The notes under the pieces are model-generated. The model saw only the letters and a list, made by a program, of their open reading frames with translations, did no database searches and was not told where the DNA came from. Shown here in pieces: positions 7,734 to 14,229 of a DNA stretch of 25,219 nucleotides. Source of the DNA: Bacteroidaceae bacterium (GTDB taxonomy: Bacteria > Bacteroidota > Bacteroidia > Bacteroidales > Bacteroidaceae). The stretch covers positions 1-25,219 of the forward strand of contig JAEDNQ010000011.1 in assembly GCA_016302435.1 (NCBI GenBank). The letters are read 5' to 3'. A program made the position numbers and the translations under genes. Position 1 is the stretch's first letter. Each line of letters starts with the position of its first letter.

Positions 7734-9029
7734 ATGAAAATACTTTTGCTTGGAAGCGGCGGCCGCGAGCACGCCTTGGCTTGGAAGATAGCACAGAGCC
7801 AGAAGATTGAGAAACTATACATTGCCCCAGGCAACGCTGGCACAGCCTCTGTAGGAGAAAACGTTGCCATAAAGGCTGACGATTTTGAGGGCATCAAGCA
7901 GTTTGTCCTCGCCAACGCTGTGGACATGGTTGTGGTGGGTCCTGAGGATCCGCTGGTCAAGGGTGTCTATGACTTCTTCAAAAATGACAGCCAGCTGGCT
8001 TCCATCCCTGTCATCGGCCCCAGCAAGCAGGGGGCTGTGCTGGAAGGAAGCAAGGACTTCGCCAAGAGCTTCATGCAGCGACATGGCATTCCGACAGCTG
8101 CTTACCGTTCGTTCAACGGTACGAATATTGAGGAAGGCATAGCTTTCCTGGAGACTCTCCAGCCTCCTTACGTGCTCAAGGCCGATGGTCTCTGTGCTGG
8201 CAAGGGTGTGCTCATCGTTCCTACGCTCGAAGAGGCGAAGAAGGAATTCAGAGGCATGCTTGACGGCATGTTTGGAGAGGCGAGCGCCACTGTCGTCATT
8301 GAGGAGTTCCTCTCGGGCATTGAGTGTTCTGTCTTTGCGCTCACCGATGGCAAGAGCTATAAGATTCTGCCTGAAGCGAAGGACTACAAGCGTATAGGCG
8401 AGGGGGACACTGGTCTGAACACTGGCGGCATGGGCAGCGTATCTCCTGTGCCGTTTGCCGATGCTGAATGGATGAAGAAGGTAGAGGACACTATTGTGCG
8501 CCCTACGGTGGAAGGTCTGGCGAAGGACGGCATAGACTACAAGGGCTTCATCTTCTTCGGTCTCATCAAGGTGGACCGCGACTATGCTTATGCCAAGGCT
8601 GGTGACCCTGTGGTCATCGAGTACAATGTCCGCATGGGCGACCCTGAGACGGAGACTGTGATGCTGCGCATCAAGAGCGACCTTGTGGACCTGCTCCAGG
8701 GTGTAGCTGAGGGGAACCTCGACACTAAGTCTATAGAGTTCGACCCTCGTTCTGCCGTATGTGTCATGATGGTCAGCGGCGGCTATCCGCAGGAATACAA
8801 GAAGGGATTCGAGATAACGGGCATTGACAATGTGGAGGGCAGCGTAGTCTTCCATGCTGGCACAGCTCTCAAGGACGGAAAGGTTGTCACGGCTGGCGGA
8901 CGTGTCATTGCTGTGAGCTCGTATGGACAGACGCAGAACGAGGCTCTCGTCAAGTCTTTCACTGAGGCTGGCAAGATACAGTTTGAAGGCAAGTACTTCC
9001 GCAGAGACATAGGCAAAGACCTGCTTTAG
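7734..9029 (+). CDS. purD: phosphoribosylamine--glycine ligase (GAR synthetase)
   Basis: This cytosolic ATP-grasp enzyme joins glycine to 5-phosphoribosylamine, the second step of de novo purine synthesis. The 431-residue protein opens with the N-domain motif KILLLGSGGREHALAWK and contains VVGPEDPLVKG. GPSKQGAVLEGSKDFAKSFM begins the ATP-grasp part, followed by YVLKADGLCAGKGV, the glycine-rich NTGGMGSVSP loop, and VIEYNVRMGDPETE with the Mg-binding Glu and Asn. Length is normal (E. coli 429). It is a single-gene transcript by layout, with its own -7 element upstream and a strong hairpin right after the stop. Identity is secure. Confidence 0.97.
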   Translation: MKILLLGSGGREHALAWKIAQSQKIEKLYIAPGNAGTASVGENVAIKADDFEGIKQFVLANAVDMVVVGPEDPLVKGVYDFFKNDSQLASIPVIGPSKQGAVLEGSKDFAKSFMQRHGIPTAAYRSFNGTNIEEGIAFLETLQPPYVLKADGLCAGKGVLIVPTLEEAKKEFRGMLDGMFGEASATVVIEEFLSGIECSVFALTDGKSYKILPEAKDYKRIGEGDTGLNTGGMGSVSPVPFADAEWMKKVEDTIVRPTVEGLAKDGIDYKGFIFFGLIKVDRDYAYAKAGDPVVIEYNVRMGDPETETVMLRIKSDLVDLLQGVAEGNLDTKSIEFDPRSAVCVMMVSGGYPQEYKKGFEITGIDNVEGSVVFHAGTALKDGKVVTAGGRVIAVSSYGQTQNEALVKSFTEAGKIQFEGKYFRRDIGKDLL

Positions 9030-9054
9030 GCTTGATATGCACTTATCAATATAC

Positions 9055-9088
9055 GAGCGCCCCGGATGGCATACCATTCGGGGCGCTC
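9055..9088. terminator. strong hairpin terminator between convergent purD and coaBC
   Basis: GAGCGCCCCG (9055-9064) pairs perfectly with CGGGGCGCTC (9079-9088). After a G-T pair the stem continues ATGG/CCAT around a CATA loop, giving about 15 base pairs. It lies 25 bp after the purD stop and 80 bp after the coaBC stop, so it can serve both strands. There is no long T-run on either side. Confidence 0.8.
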
Positions 9089-9168
9089 ACTATATGTTTC
9101 TGCCTTCACTCATTGTTTTACCGCCCAGGACGATAGGGGAAGGAGAGTTGTCGGGTCAAACCGATGAT

Positions 9169-10398
9169 TCACTTCGCCATGATGTGCTGCAGTTTGTCCA
9201 CTATGTCCTTTGCCACTTCTTTCTTGCTCTTCAGAGAAAAATCTTCTTTGCCTTCTGCACTGATGATGGAGATCTTATTGGTGTCAGTCTGGAAACCTGC
9301 ACCCTTGTCCTGCAAACTGTTGAGGACGATAAAATCAAAGTTTTTCTTCCTGAGCTTGGAAAGTGCGTTGCTCTCCTCATCGTTGGTCTCCAAGGCAAAG
9401 CCTATGAGTGCTTGGCCGGGTGACTTGATGGCACCGAGGGAGGCTGCTATGTCGGGATTGGGTTTGAGGCGGATGACCATATCGTCACCTGTGCGCTTGA
9501 TTTTATGCTCTGCCACAGTCTCTGGGGCAAAATCTGCCACGGCTGCACATAGGATGGCAGCATCCATGCAGGGATATTGGCTATGGCACGCTTCATACAT
9601 CTGCTGGGCACTTTCCACATCGACTCTCTTGACTGTCGGGGAGGATAGCTGCATGGCTGAGGACACGGGACCACAGACGAGTGTAACTTCTGCACCGCGG
9701 TTGGCGCACTCGTCGGCGAGGGCAAAGCCCATCTTTCCCGATGAGTAGTTGCCGATGAAGCGCACGGGGTCTATCTTCTCGTATGTCGGGCCTGCTGTGA
9801 TGAGTATCTTCTTTCCGCTGAGGTCGGAAGATGTGGCAGGAGCTGACTGCGCTTCGAAGAAATGCTCCAGTTGGGAGACTATGTTTTCTGGCTCTTCCAT
9901 GCGTCCCTTGCCTTCAAGCTTGGAGGCGAGAAATCCTGTGCCTGGCTCAATGATGTGGTTGCCGTAGGACTGGAGTGTGGAAAGGTTGCGCTGGGTGGAA
10001 GGATGGGCATACATGTCGAGATCCATAGCTGGGGCTATGAAGACGGGGGCTTTCATGGACAAATAGGTCGTGATGAGCATGTTGTCAGCTATGCCATTGG
10101 CCATCTTGCCTATGGTGGAAGCGGTGGCTGGGGCTATGAGCATGGCATCGGCCCACAGGCCAAGGTCGACGTGTGAATGCCAAGTGCCGTCGCGCTGGGA
10201 GAAGAACTCGCTGATGACGGGTTTGCTGGTGAGGGCAGAAAGGGTGATGGGGGTGATGAACTCTTTGCCGGCAGGAGTGATGACGACCTGTACTTCTGCT
10301 CCTCTCTTGATGAGCTGGCGTATGATGAGGCATGACTTATAGGCGGCTATGCTGCCTGTGATGCCGAGTACTATCTTTTTTCCTTTTAGGCTATTCAT
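9169..10398 (-). CDS. coaBC: bifunctional phosphopantothenoylcysteine decarboxylase / phosphopantothenate-cysteine ligase
   Basis: This cytosolic bifunctional enzyme carries out two steps of coenzyme A synthesis: adding cysteine to 4'-phosphopantothenate, then decarboxylating the product with FMN. In the 409-residue protein the N-terminal CoaC half begins KIVLGITGSIAAYKS, has the catalytic-type histidine in SHVDLGLWADAMLIAPATA, and the substrate-binding PAMDLDMY motif. The CoaB half begins about residue 192 with GKKILITAGPTYEKIDPVRFIGNYSSGKMG and contains CAAVADF with the lysine motif HKIKR. I choose ATG at 10398; the frame stays open upstream to an earlier codon but those residues (KRRYTPHFPHH) are not family-like. 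It is the last gene of the dnaN-exonuclease-coaBC run, 99 bp downstream of the exonuclease gene. Confidence 0.95.
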   Translation of the reverse strand: MNSLKGKKIVLGITGSIAAYKSCLIIRQLIKRGAEVQVVITPAGKEFITPITLSALTSKPVISEFFSQRDGTWHSHVDLGLWADAMLIAPATASTIGKMANGIADNMLITTYLSMKAPVFIAPAMDLDMYAHPSTQRNLSTLQSYGNHIIEPGTGFLASKLEGKGRMEEPENIVSQLEHFFEAQSAPATSSDLSGKKILITAGPTYEKIDPVRFIGNYSSGKMGFALADECANRGAEVTLVCGPVSSAMQLSSPTVKRVDVESAQQMYEACHSQYPCMDAAILCAAVADFAPETVAEHKIKRTGDDMVIRLKPNPDIAASLGAIKSPGQALIGFALETNDEESNALSKLRKKNFDFIVLNSLQDKGAGFQTDTNKISIISAEGKEDFSLKSKKEVAKDIVDKLQHIMAK

Positions 10399-10415
10399 GG
10401 GGATGTGGTGAGGGA

Positions 10416-10501
10416 AATGTGGTGTGTATCGACGCTTCAATGATAACTCATCTTCGGGTCTTCGTGTTCGGGGGTAATGTGGTGTGTGTCGATGCTGTCA
10501 A
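10416..10501. repeat. 60-bp-spaced direct repeat between exonuclease and coaBC genes
   Basis: A 25-bp element at 10416-10440 beginning AATGTGGTGTGTATCGA recurs at 10476-10501 as AATGTGGTGTGTGTCGA. There are two substitutions and one inserted base over the copies, an offset of 60 bp. The second copy overlaps the stop codon of the exonuclease gene. A third partial match, ATGTGGTG, is at 10403-10410. Confidence 0.75.
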
Positions 10502-11289
10502 TCTTTTGATGAGGATTTCTTTTGTTTCATCTTGAGGTATATGCCCTGCAGCACTTGCTTGGTGTTTTGAGGGAAGTCTCCCTGCATCATCCATGAGTAG
10601 TAGCTTGGTTCTATCTGCCGGAGGACTAGTTCGACGGGTCTGCCCCTGTGCTTGCCGAAGTTGAAGACAGGTACACCTTCGTCGTTGGTGGCGAAGCGTC
10701 CCGCAAAGTCGATGTTGCGGCCCACGTGGCTGTATTCTGCCAGGAACTGGATATCGTTCTGCAGGTCGTCGGGGTAGCGGTCGAGCTGAGCTTCAAGGAC
10801 TTCGAGTGTGGCACGTGTATCGGCAAGGGCTGAGTGGGCGTTCTCGAGGTCTTTGTCGCAATAGTATTTGTAGGCGGCAATGAGTGTGCGGCGTTCAAGC
10901 TTGTGATAGATATTTTGGACATCTACACACCTGCTCTTTGTTATGTCGAAGTTGATGCCTGCGCGGAAGAACTCTTCGAGAAGCATGGGGATGTCGAACT
11001 TGTTGGAGTTGAAACCTGCTATATCGCATGATTCGAATGTTGCGGCGAGGTCGGCTGCCACATCCTTGAATGTGGGGCAGTCCTTGACATCTTCATCGTG
11101 TATGCCGTGTATGTCGGCTGCTTGCTTTGGTATAGGCATGCAGGGATTGATGCGCATGGACTTTGACTCTTCGTTGCCGTTGGGATAGACTTTGATGTAG
11201 CAAATCTCTACTATTCGATCTTTGGCTGTATCTATGCCTGTCGTCTCGAGGTCAAAGAAGACGATAGGTCTGTCTAATTTCAGTTTCAT
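10498..11289 (-). CDS. DnaQ-like 3'-5' exonuclease with C-terminal DUF3820-like domain
   Basis: This is a DEDDh-type exonuclease of 263 residues. The catalytic set is visible: Asp13 and Glu15 in FFDLETTG, HGIHDEDV at 61-68, NSNKFD at 94-99 with Asp99, and His152 with Asp157 in HSALADTRAT. These residues hydrolyse DNA or RNA 3' ends using two metal ions. After about residue 205 a second module, FNFGKHRGRPVELVLRQ...SYYSWMMQGDFP, resembles the small DUF3820 domain that often follows such exonucleases in Bacteroidetes. Its place directly downstream of dnaN (71-bp gap) supports a role as a proofreading-type or replication-associated nuclease. Whether it is the true polymerase III epsilon subunit cannot be settled from sequence: no clear clamp-binding motif was picked out. 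Confidence 0.88.
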   Translation of the reverse strand: MKLKLDRPIVFFDLETTGIDTAKDRIVEICYIKVYPNGNEESKSMRINPCMPIPKQAADIHGIHDEDVKDCPTFKDVAADLAATFESCDIAGFNSNKFDIPMLLEEFFRAGINFDITKSRCVDVQNIYHKLERRTLIAAYKYYCDKDLENAHSALADTRATLEVLEAQLDRYPDDLQNDIQFLAEYSHVGRNIDFAGRFATNDEGVPVFNFGKHRGRPVELVLRQIEPSYYSWMMQGDFPQNTKQVLQGIYLKMKQKKSSSKD

Positions 11290-11360
11290 GATTGTCTGTC
11301 GGATTGATGGATGTTGCGTGGTTCATCGTGCATGATGTATTATGCGTTGATGGCAAGTCT

Positions 11361-12482
11361 CTACTTGATGAGCATTGGCATGAGGAGCATGATAAGGCTT
11401 TCTTCCTCTCCCATGTCGGCAGGCATGGCCACTCCTGGACGGCTTGGGTCGGCAAGTTCGAAGATGACATCTTCTGAGGAGATGCAGTTGAGCACTTCCA
11501 TGAGGAATGGGCCGTTGAATCCTATGCTCATAGGCATGCCGTCATATTCGCACATGAGGCGCTCTTCGGCTGATGTGGAGTAGTCCAAGTCTTGGGCTGA
11601 GATGGTTAGTGTGCCTGTTTCTACTCTCATCTTGACGACGGCGCAGCTCTGGCTTGCGAAGACCATGATGCGGCGGAGTGTGCTGATGAGTGCCATGCGG
11701 TCTACCCTGACATGGAATGGATTGTCTTGAGGTATGACAGAGTCGTATCGGGGGTAGTTTCCTTCTGCCAATCGGCACACTACGGTGTAGTTCTCAACTT
11801 CAAACTTAGCATTGGTTCTGTCAAAGCTTATGGTAGCCTCCTCATCGTATTTTTGCATGACGTTTTTGAGCACCATGGCTGGTTTCTTAGGCAGGATGAA
11901 AGAGCTGGGCGACTCAGGATGCACGTTGTTCAGCCTGTTGCGCACCATCTTGTGTCCGTCTGTTGCCACGAAGGTCACGACGCTGTTGGACATGTCGAAG
12001 AAAATTCCGTTCATCTGTGGACGGATTTCGTCGTCGTCGGTAGCGAAGAGGCAGCGCGCAATGCCGTTGTAGATGTGTTGGGAATTTAGGGTGACGGTGT
12101 TCTCGTACGTGTCGAGCGGTATGGGCAGGGGAAAGTCTGTGCCATCGCTTCCCGTGAAGCTGTATTCGCCGTTCTGATATGTGATTTTGATGGCGAAAGA
12201 CCGTGTGTCGACATCGACGGTGATGGGCTGGTCTGGGATTTCCTTGACGGCATTGATGATTTTCTTTGCGTTGATGGCAATGACTCCTTCGCCGTCTACG
12301 TCTGTCACGTCGATGGTAGAGTTTACAGTTATCTCACTGTCTGAGCCAGTCAGTCGCAGGGTATTGTTGCTCAGTTCAAAGAGTATACAGTCAAGGATTA
12401 CCAGAGTGTTTTTGGCATTCTGAACCTTGTTGATGGTCTGGAGCCTTGTGCTCAGATCTGAACTTGATACGGTAAATTTCAT
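11361..12482 (-). CDS. dnaN: DNA polymerase III subunit beta (sliding clamp)
   Basis: This is the ring-shaped processivity clamp that tethers DNA polymerase III and many repair proteins to DNA. The 373-residue protein shows the three-domain DnaN pattern, starting MKFTVSSSDLSTRLQTINKVQNAKNT. It has LRLTGSDSEITV in domain 1, FVATDGHKMVRNRL and the FILPKKPAMVLKNVM segment in domain 2, and IGFNGPFLMEVLNCI and the ending MLLMPMLI in domain 3. I take ATG at 12482, since the five residues before it in the open frame are not conserved. Its promoter at 12575-12605 is an exact match to the Bacteroidetes consensus. Unlike the dnaA-dnaN arrangement of many bacteria, no dnaA is nearby. Confidence 0.97.
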   Translation of the reverse strand: MKFTVSSSDLSTRLQTINKVQNAKNTLVILDCILFELSNNTLRLTGSDSEITVNSTIDVTDVDGEGVIAINAKKIINAVKEIPDQPITVDVDTRSFAIKITYQNGEYSFTGSDGTDFPLPIPLDTYENTVTLNSQHIYNGIARCLFATDDDEIRPQMNGIFFDMSNSVVTFVATDGHKMVRNRLNNVHPESPSSFILPKKPAMVLKNVMQKYDEEATISFDRTNAKFEVENYTVVCRLAEGNYPRYDSVIPQDNPFHVRVDRMALISTLRRIMVFASQSCAVVKMRVETGTLTISAQDLDYSTSAEERLMCEYDGMPMSIGFNGPFLMEVLNCISSEDVIFELADPSRPGVAMPADMGEEESLIMLLMPMLIK

Positions 12483-12574
12483 ATTGTCTGCTTGCATGTT
12501 GATTCACGGGCGGAGTGGTGCTATTCAGATAGCATTATCAGCCTGTGAGTGATGAGTATTACGATATTTGAACA

Positions 12575-12605
12575 CAAAGTTAGGGATAAGTTTTGAGAAT
12601 ACAAA
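12575..12605 (-). promoter_or_regulatory. Bacteroidetes-type promoter of dnaN
   Basis: On the minus strand TTTG (12602-12605), a 19-bp spacer and TAACTTTG (12575-12582) give an exact consensus match, with the start site expected near 12568 and a leader of about 85 nt. Its upstream element lies inside the spacer of the opposing DUF3127 promoter. Confidence 0.8.
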
Positions 12606-12622
12606 AAAAAGATGTAATTTTG
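12592..12622 (+). promoter_or_regulatory. Bacteroidetes-type promoter of the DUF3127 gene
   Basis: TTTG (12592-12595), a 19-bp spacer and TAATTTTG (12615-12622) match the consensus. The leader to the ATG at 12662 would be about 33 nt and AT-rich. It overlaps the divergent dnaN promoter by 14 bp. Confidence 0.8.
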
Positions 12623-12661
12623 TGGCCTAAAAGCAACTTCAAATAATATATATATAGAAAA

Positions 12662-13066
12662 ATGGAATTTACAGGAAGAATTATTGCGGTGCTCGAAGCT
12701 CGCAGTGGCGTATCTGCCAGAACAGGCAACACATGGAAAACTCAGGACTATGTCATAGAGGAGTCTATGGGTCAGTTCCCAAAAAGAATGGTGTTCAACG
12801 TGTTTGGAGAAGATAATATCCAGCGTTTCAATATACAGATGGGACAAGAGCTCACTGTATCGTTTGATGTAAACGCTCGCGAGTACAACGGACGTTGGTT
12901 TAATGATATCAGAGCGTGGAATGTAGTTCCTGCTACTCCTGCCGCTCCTGCTGCCGGTGCTCCTGTAGCTGCCGGAACAGCTCCTGCAGCAGCTGCTCCT
13001 GTCGCCACTCCTGCCACCTCCACATTCGAGAGCGCAGAAGACAGTTCAAGCGATCTCCCATTCTAA
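12662..13066 (+). CDS. DUF3127 family protein with SSB-like layout (OB-type domain, Ala/Pro linker, acidic DLPF tip)
   Basis: This is a 134-residue protein. Residues 1-90 (MEFTGRIIAVLEARSG...TGNTWKTQDYVIEE...FPKRMVFNVFG...SFDVNAREYNGRWFNDIRAWNV) match the Bacteroidetes DUF3127 family, whose strand pattern suggests an OB-type beta barrel. Residues 91-120 are a flexible Ala/Pro/Thr linker. The last 11 residues, SAEDSSSDLPF, resemble the acidic C-terminal tip of bacterial single-stranded-DNA-binding proteins (DDDIPF in E. coli, DDDLPF in B. subtilis), which recruits repair and replication enzymes. The gene is divergent from dnaN through overlapping promoters and ends at the hairpin at 13139. A DNA-binding, SSB-like role is my inference; the family itself is of unknown function. 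It is not the canonical SSB by its N-terminal sequence. Confidence 0.85.
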   Translation: MEFTGRIIAVLEARSGVSARTGNTWKTQDYVIEESMGQFPKRMVFNVFGEDNIQRFNIQMGQELTVSFDVNAREYNGRWFNDIRAWNVVPATPAAPAAGAPVAAGTAPAAAAPVATPATSTFESAEDSSSDLPF

Positions 13067-13138
13067 GGGACAGCATTCTCAGCATGAAGGGATAATGAAT
13101 GAGTTCCCCATACGGGAATATGGTATAAAAGAACTATT

Positions 13139-13180
13139 AGAGGTCTTGCCCACACAATGGGACAGGGCCTCTGTTTGTTT
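13139..13180. terminator. hairpin terminator after the DUF3127 gene
   Basis: AGAGGTC (13139-13145) pairs with GGCCTCT (13166-13172), with one G-T pair. The stem continues as TTG/CAG and CCC/GGG with one bulged A, giving 13 pairs. It is followed on the plus strand by the T-rich GTTTGTTT. It sits 73 bp after the DUF3127 stop and 82 bp beyond the end of the convergent lipoprotein gene, so it may serve both. Confidence 0.7.
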
Positions 13181-13241
13181 GGTTAATCCACAGATGTTGA
13201 ACAGATTTGCACACAATGGGACAGAGCCTCTATTTATTTGG
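13151..13241. repeat. 59-bp-offset duplication of the terminator's 3' half
   Basis: The 32 bp at 13151-13182, starting CACACAATGGGACAGG, recur at 13210-13241 with three differences (29 of 32 identical). The second copy keeps the loop, the 3' arm and the T-rich end but lacks the matching 5' arm, so it should not fold as a terminator. Confidence 0.8.
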
Positions 13242-13261
13242 GCTGCAAATTCGCCGACTGG

Positions 13262-13867
13262 TCAGTTGTATCTCTCAAACTCGGTGACAAAATCACCATG
13301 CATGAGGACAAGGCTGTCGGCCGTGAGATACATTATCTCAAATGTGTCGGTCGGAGCGGGTTTCTCTTCTCCAGGTGCCTTGGGGGAAGAAAGAAGCAGC
13401 TGGCCGCTCTCAACTCTCCATGTGTCGTAGTCGATAGACATGTTGTAGGTTGTAGCTCGCCCTGCTGAATCGAGTTCGAGGCTCTGTTCCTTGCCGTCGA
13501 GGCCCTTCTGCACCCACACATGAGCGAGTGTAGTGAGGTTTACCACCACAGAGGCCACGTTCTCGTCTTTCATGACATTATATACAATTTGCACTTCGTC
13601 GCCTACTTTTACTCCACCGGCTACAGACTGGCTATTTGCCACGAGGGTGAGTGTATCTCCCTCATCGGTGATGAACTCTATGCTGTTCATGCTTGTGCCA
13701 TCGCCTATGTAGCCATGTGCCTCGTATATGCCAGGTATCTCATCGAGGGGCTTCACGATGATGTTAGGCTTAGTTTCTATTGTTTTCTGCTTCTTCTGAC
13801 TGTCGGTGCATGAGAATAGGCTGAGGAGAAGAAGCAGGATGGATATGGATGATGATGCGAGTCTCAT
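13262..13867 (-). CDS. small lipoprotein with lipocalin-like C-terminal part
   Basis: This is a 201-residue predicted lipoprotein. From the ATG at 13867 the signal peptide reads MRLASSSISILLLLLSLFSC, so lipidation would be at Cys20 (LFSC lipobox). The following TDSQKKQKT is not acidic, so there is no clear surface-export signal and a periplasm-facing position is likelier. Residues of about 30-120 contain a beta-rich part (GYIGDGTSMNSIEFITDEGDTLTLVA). The C-terminal part, with YDTWRVESGQLLLSS and DTFEIMYLTADSLVLMHGDFVTEFER, resembles the lipocalin-like domains common in Bacteroidetes lipoproteins. The ligand is unknown. The open frame upstream to 13996 runs through promoter and repeats, so I reject that longer form. 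Confidence 0.8.
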   Translation of the reverse strand: MRLASSSISILLLLLSLFSCTDSQKKQKTIETKPNIIVKPLDEIPGIYEAHGYIGDGTSMNSIEFITDEGDTLTLVANSQSVAGGVKVGDEVQIVYNVMKDENVASVVVNLTTLAHVWVQKGLDGKEQSLELDSAGRATTYNMSIDYDTWRVESGQLLLSSPKAPGEEKPAPTDTFEIMYLTADSLVLMHGDFVTEFERYN

Positions 13868-13883
13868 AGTTTTTATAATATTG

Positions 13884-13941
13884 TTGAATGTATCGAGTGG
13901 AAGGTGAGGTTGAATGTATGGATGGGGTGAGGTTGAATGTA
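13884..13941. repeat. three-copy imperfect tandem repeat in the lipoprotein gene leader
   Basis: TTGAATGTA occurs at 13884, 13910 and 13933 with related flanks (GGTGAGG before copies 2 and 3; TCGA, TGGA or CCGA after), giving periods of 26 and 23 bp. The array lies between the probable -7 element at 13967-13974 and the ATG at 13867, so it would be transcribed in the leader. Confidence 0.7.
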
Positions 13942-13966
13942 CCGAATGGGTGATTATTCTGTTGTG

Positions 13967-13974
13967 CAAAGATA
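13967..13974 (-). promoter_or_regulatory. probable -7 element of the lipoprotein promoter
   Basis: On the minus strand TATCTTTG matches TAnnTTTG. No good TTTG lies 19 bp upstream of it, so this is a half-match. It would give a leader of about 90 nt that includes the tandem repeat. The rest of the 13868-14229 gap holds the ddh terminator; I see nothing else in it. Confidence 0.5.
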
Positions 13975-14068
13975 ACTTCTTTTTTTTACATGGCACGCAT
14001 CAATCTGTGTTTTTAAGGTTATATGATGAATTTTATGCAGAAAAGGTGTGATAAGGGACTGATATGAC

Positions 14069-14108
14069 AAAGGCAAGTGAATAAATAAACGTGTATTCAC
14101 TTGCCTTT
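14069..14108 (-). terminator. long perfect hairpin downstream of ddh
   Basis: AAAGGCAAGTGAATA (14069-14083) pairs perfectly over 15 bp with TATTCACTTGCCTTT (14094-14108) around a 10-nt loop. It lies about 120 nt past the ddh stop and before the next promoter on the same strand, so it probably ends the ddh transcript. The T-run after it is short. Confidence 0.7.
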
Positions 14109-14229
14109 TGTATCTGATGCTATCTGCCTGATTTGCTATGTGCATGTCCTGATAATTCCGCACAAGACATTTTTTTGCTTGTTGCGGAAATGGCAGGAGG
14201 ACTTTCGTGGTGGCTTTATTTGCCGTGTG

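Noticed and set aside
7815..9077. 420-codon open frame on the minus strand
   Set aside because: It is antisense to purD and runs into the purD terminator hairpin; purD is conserved along its full length.
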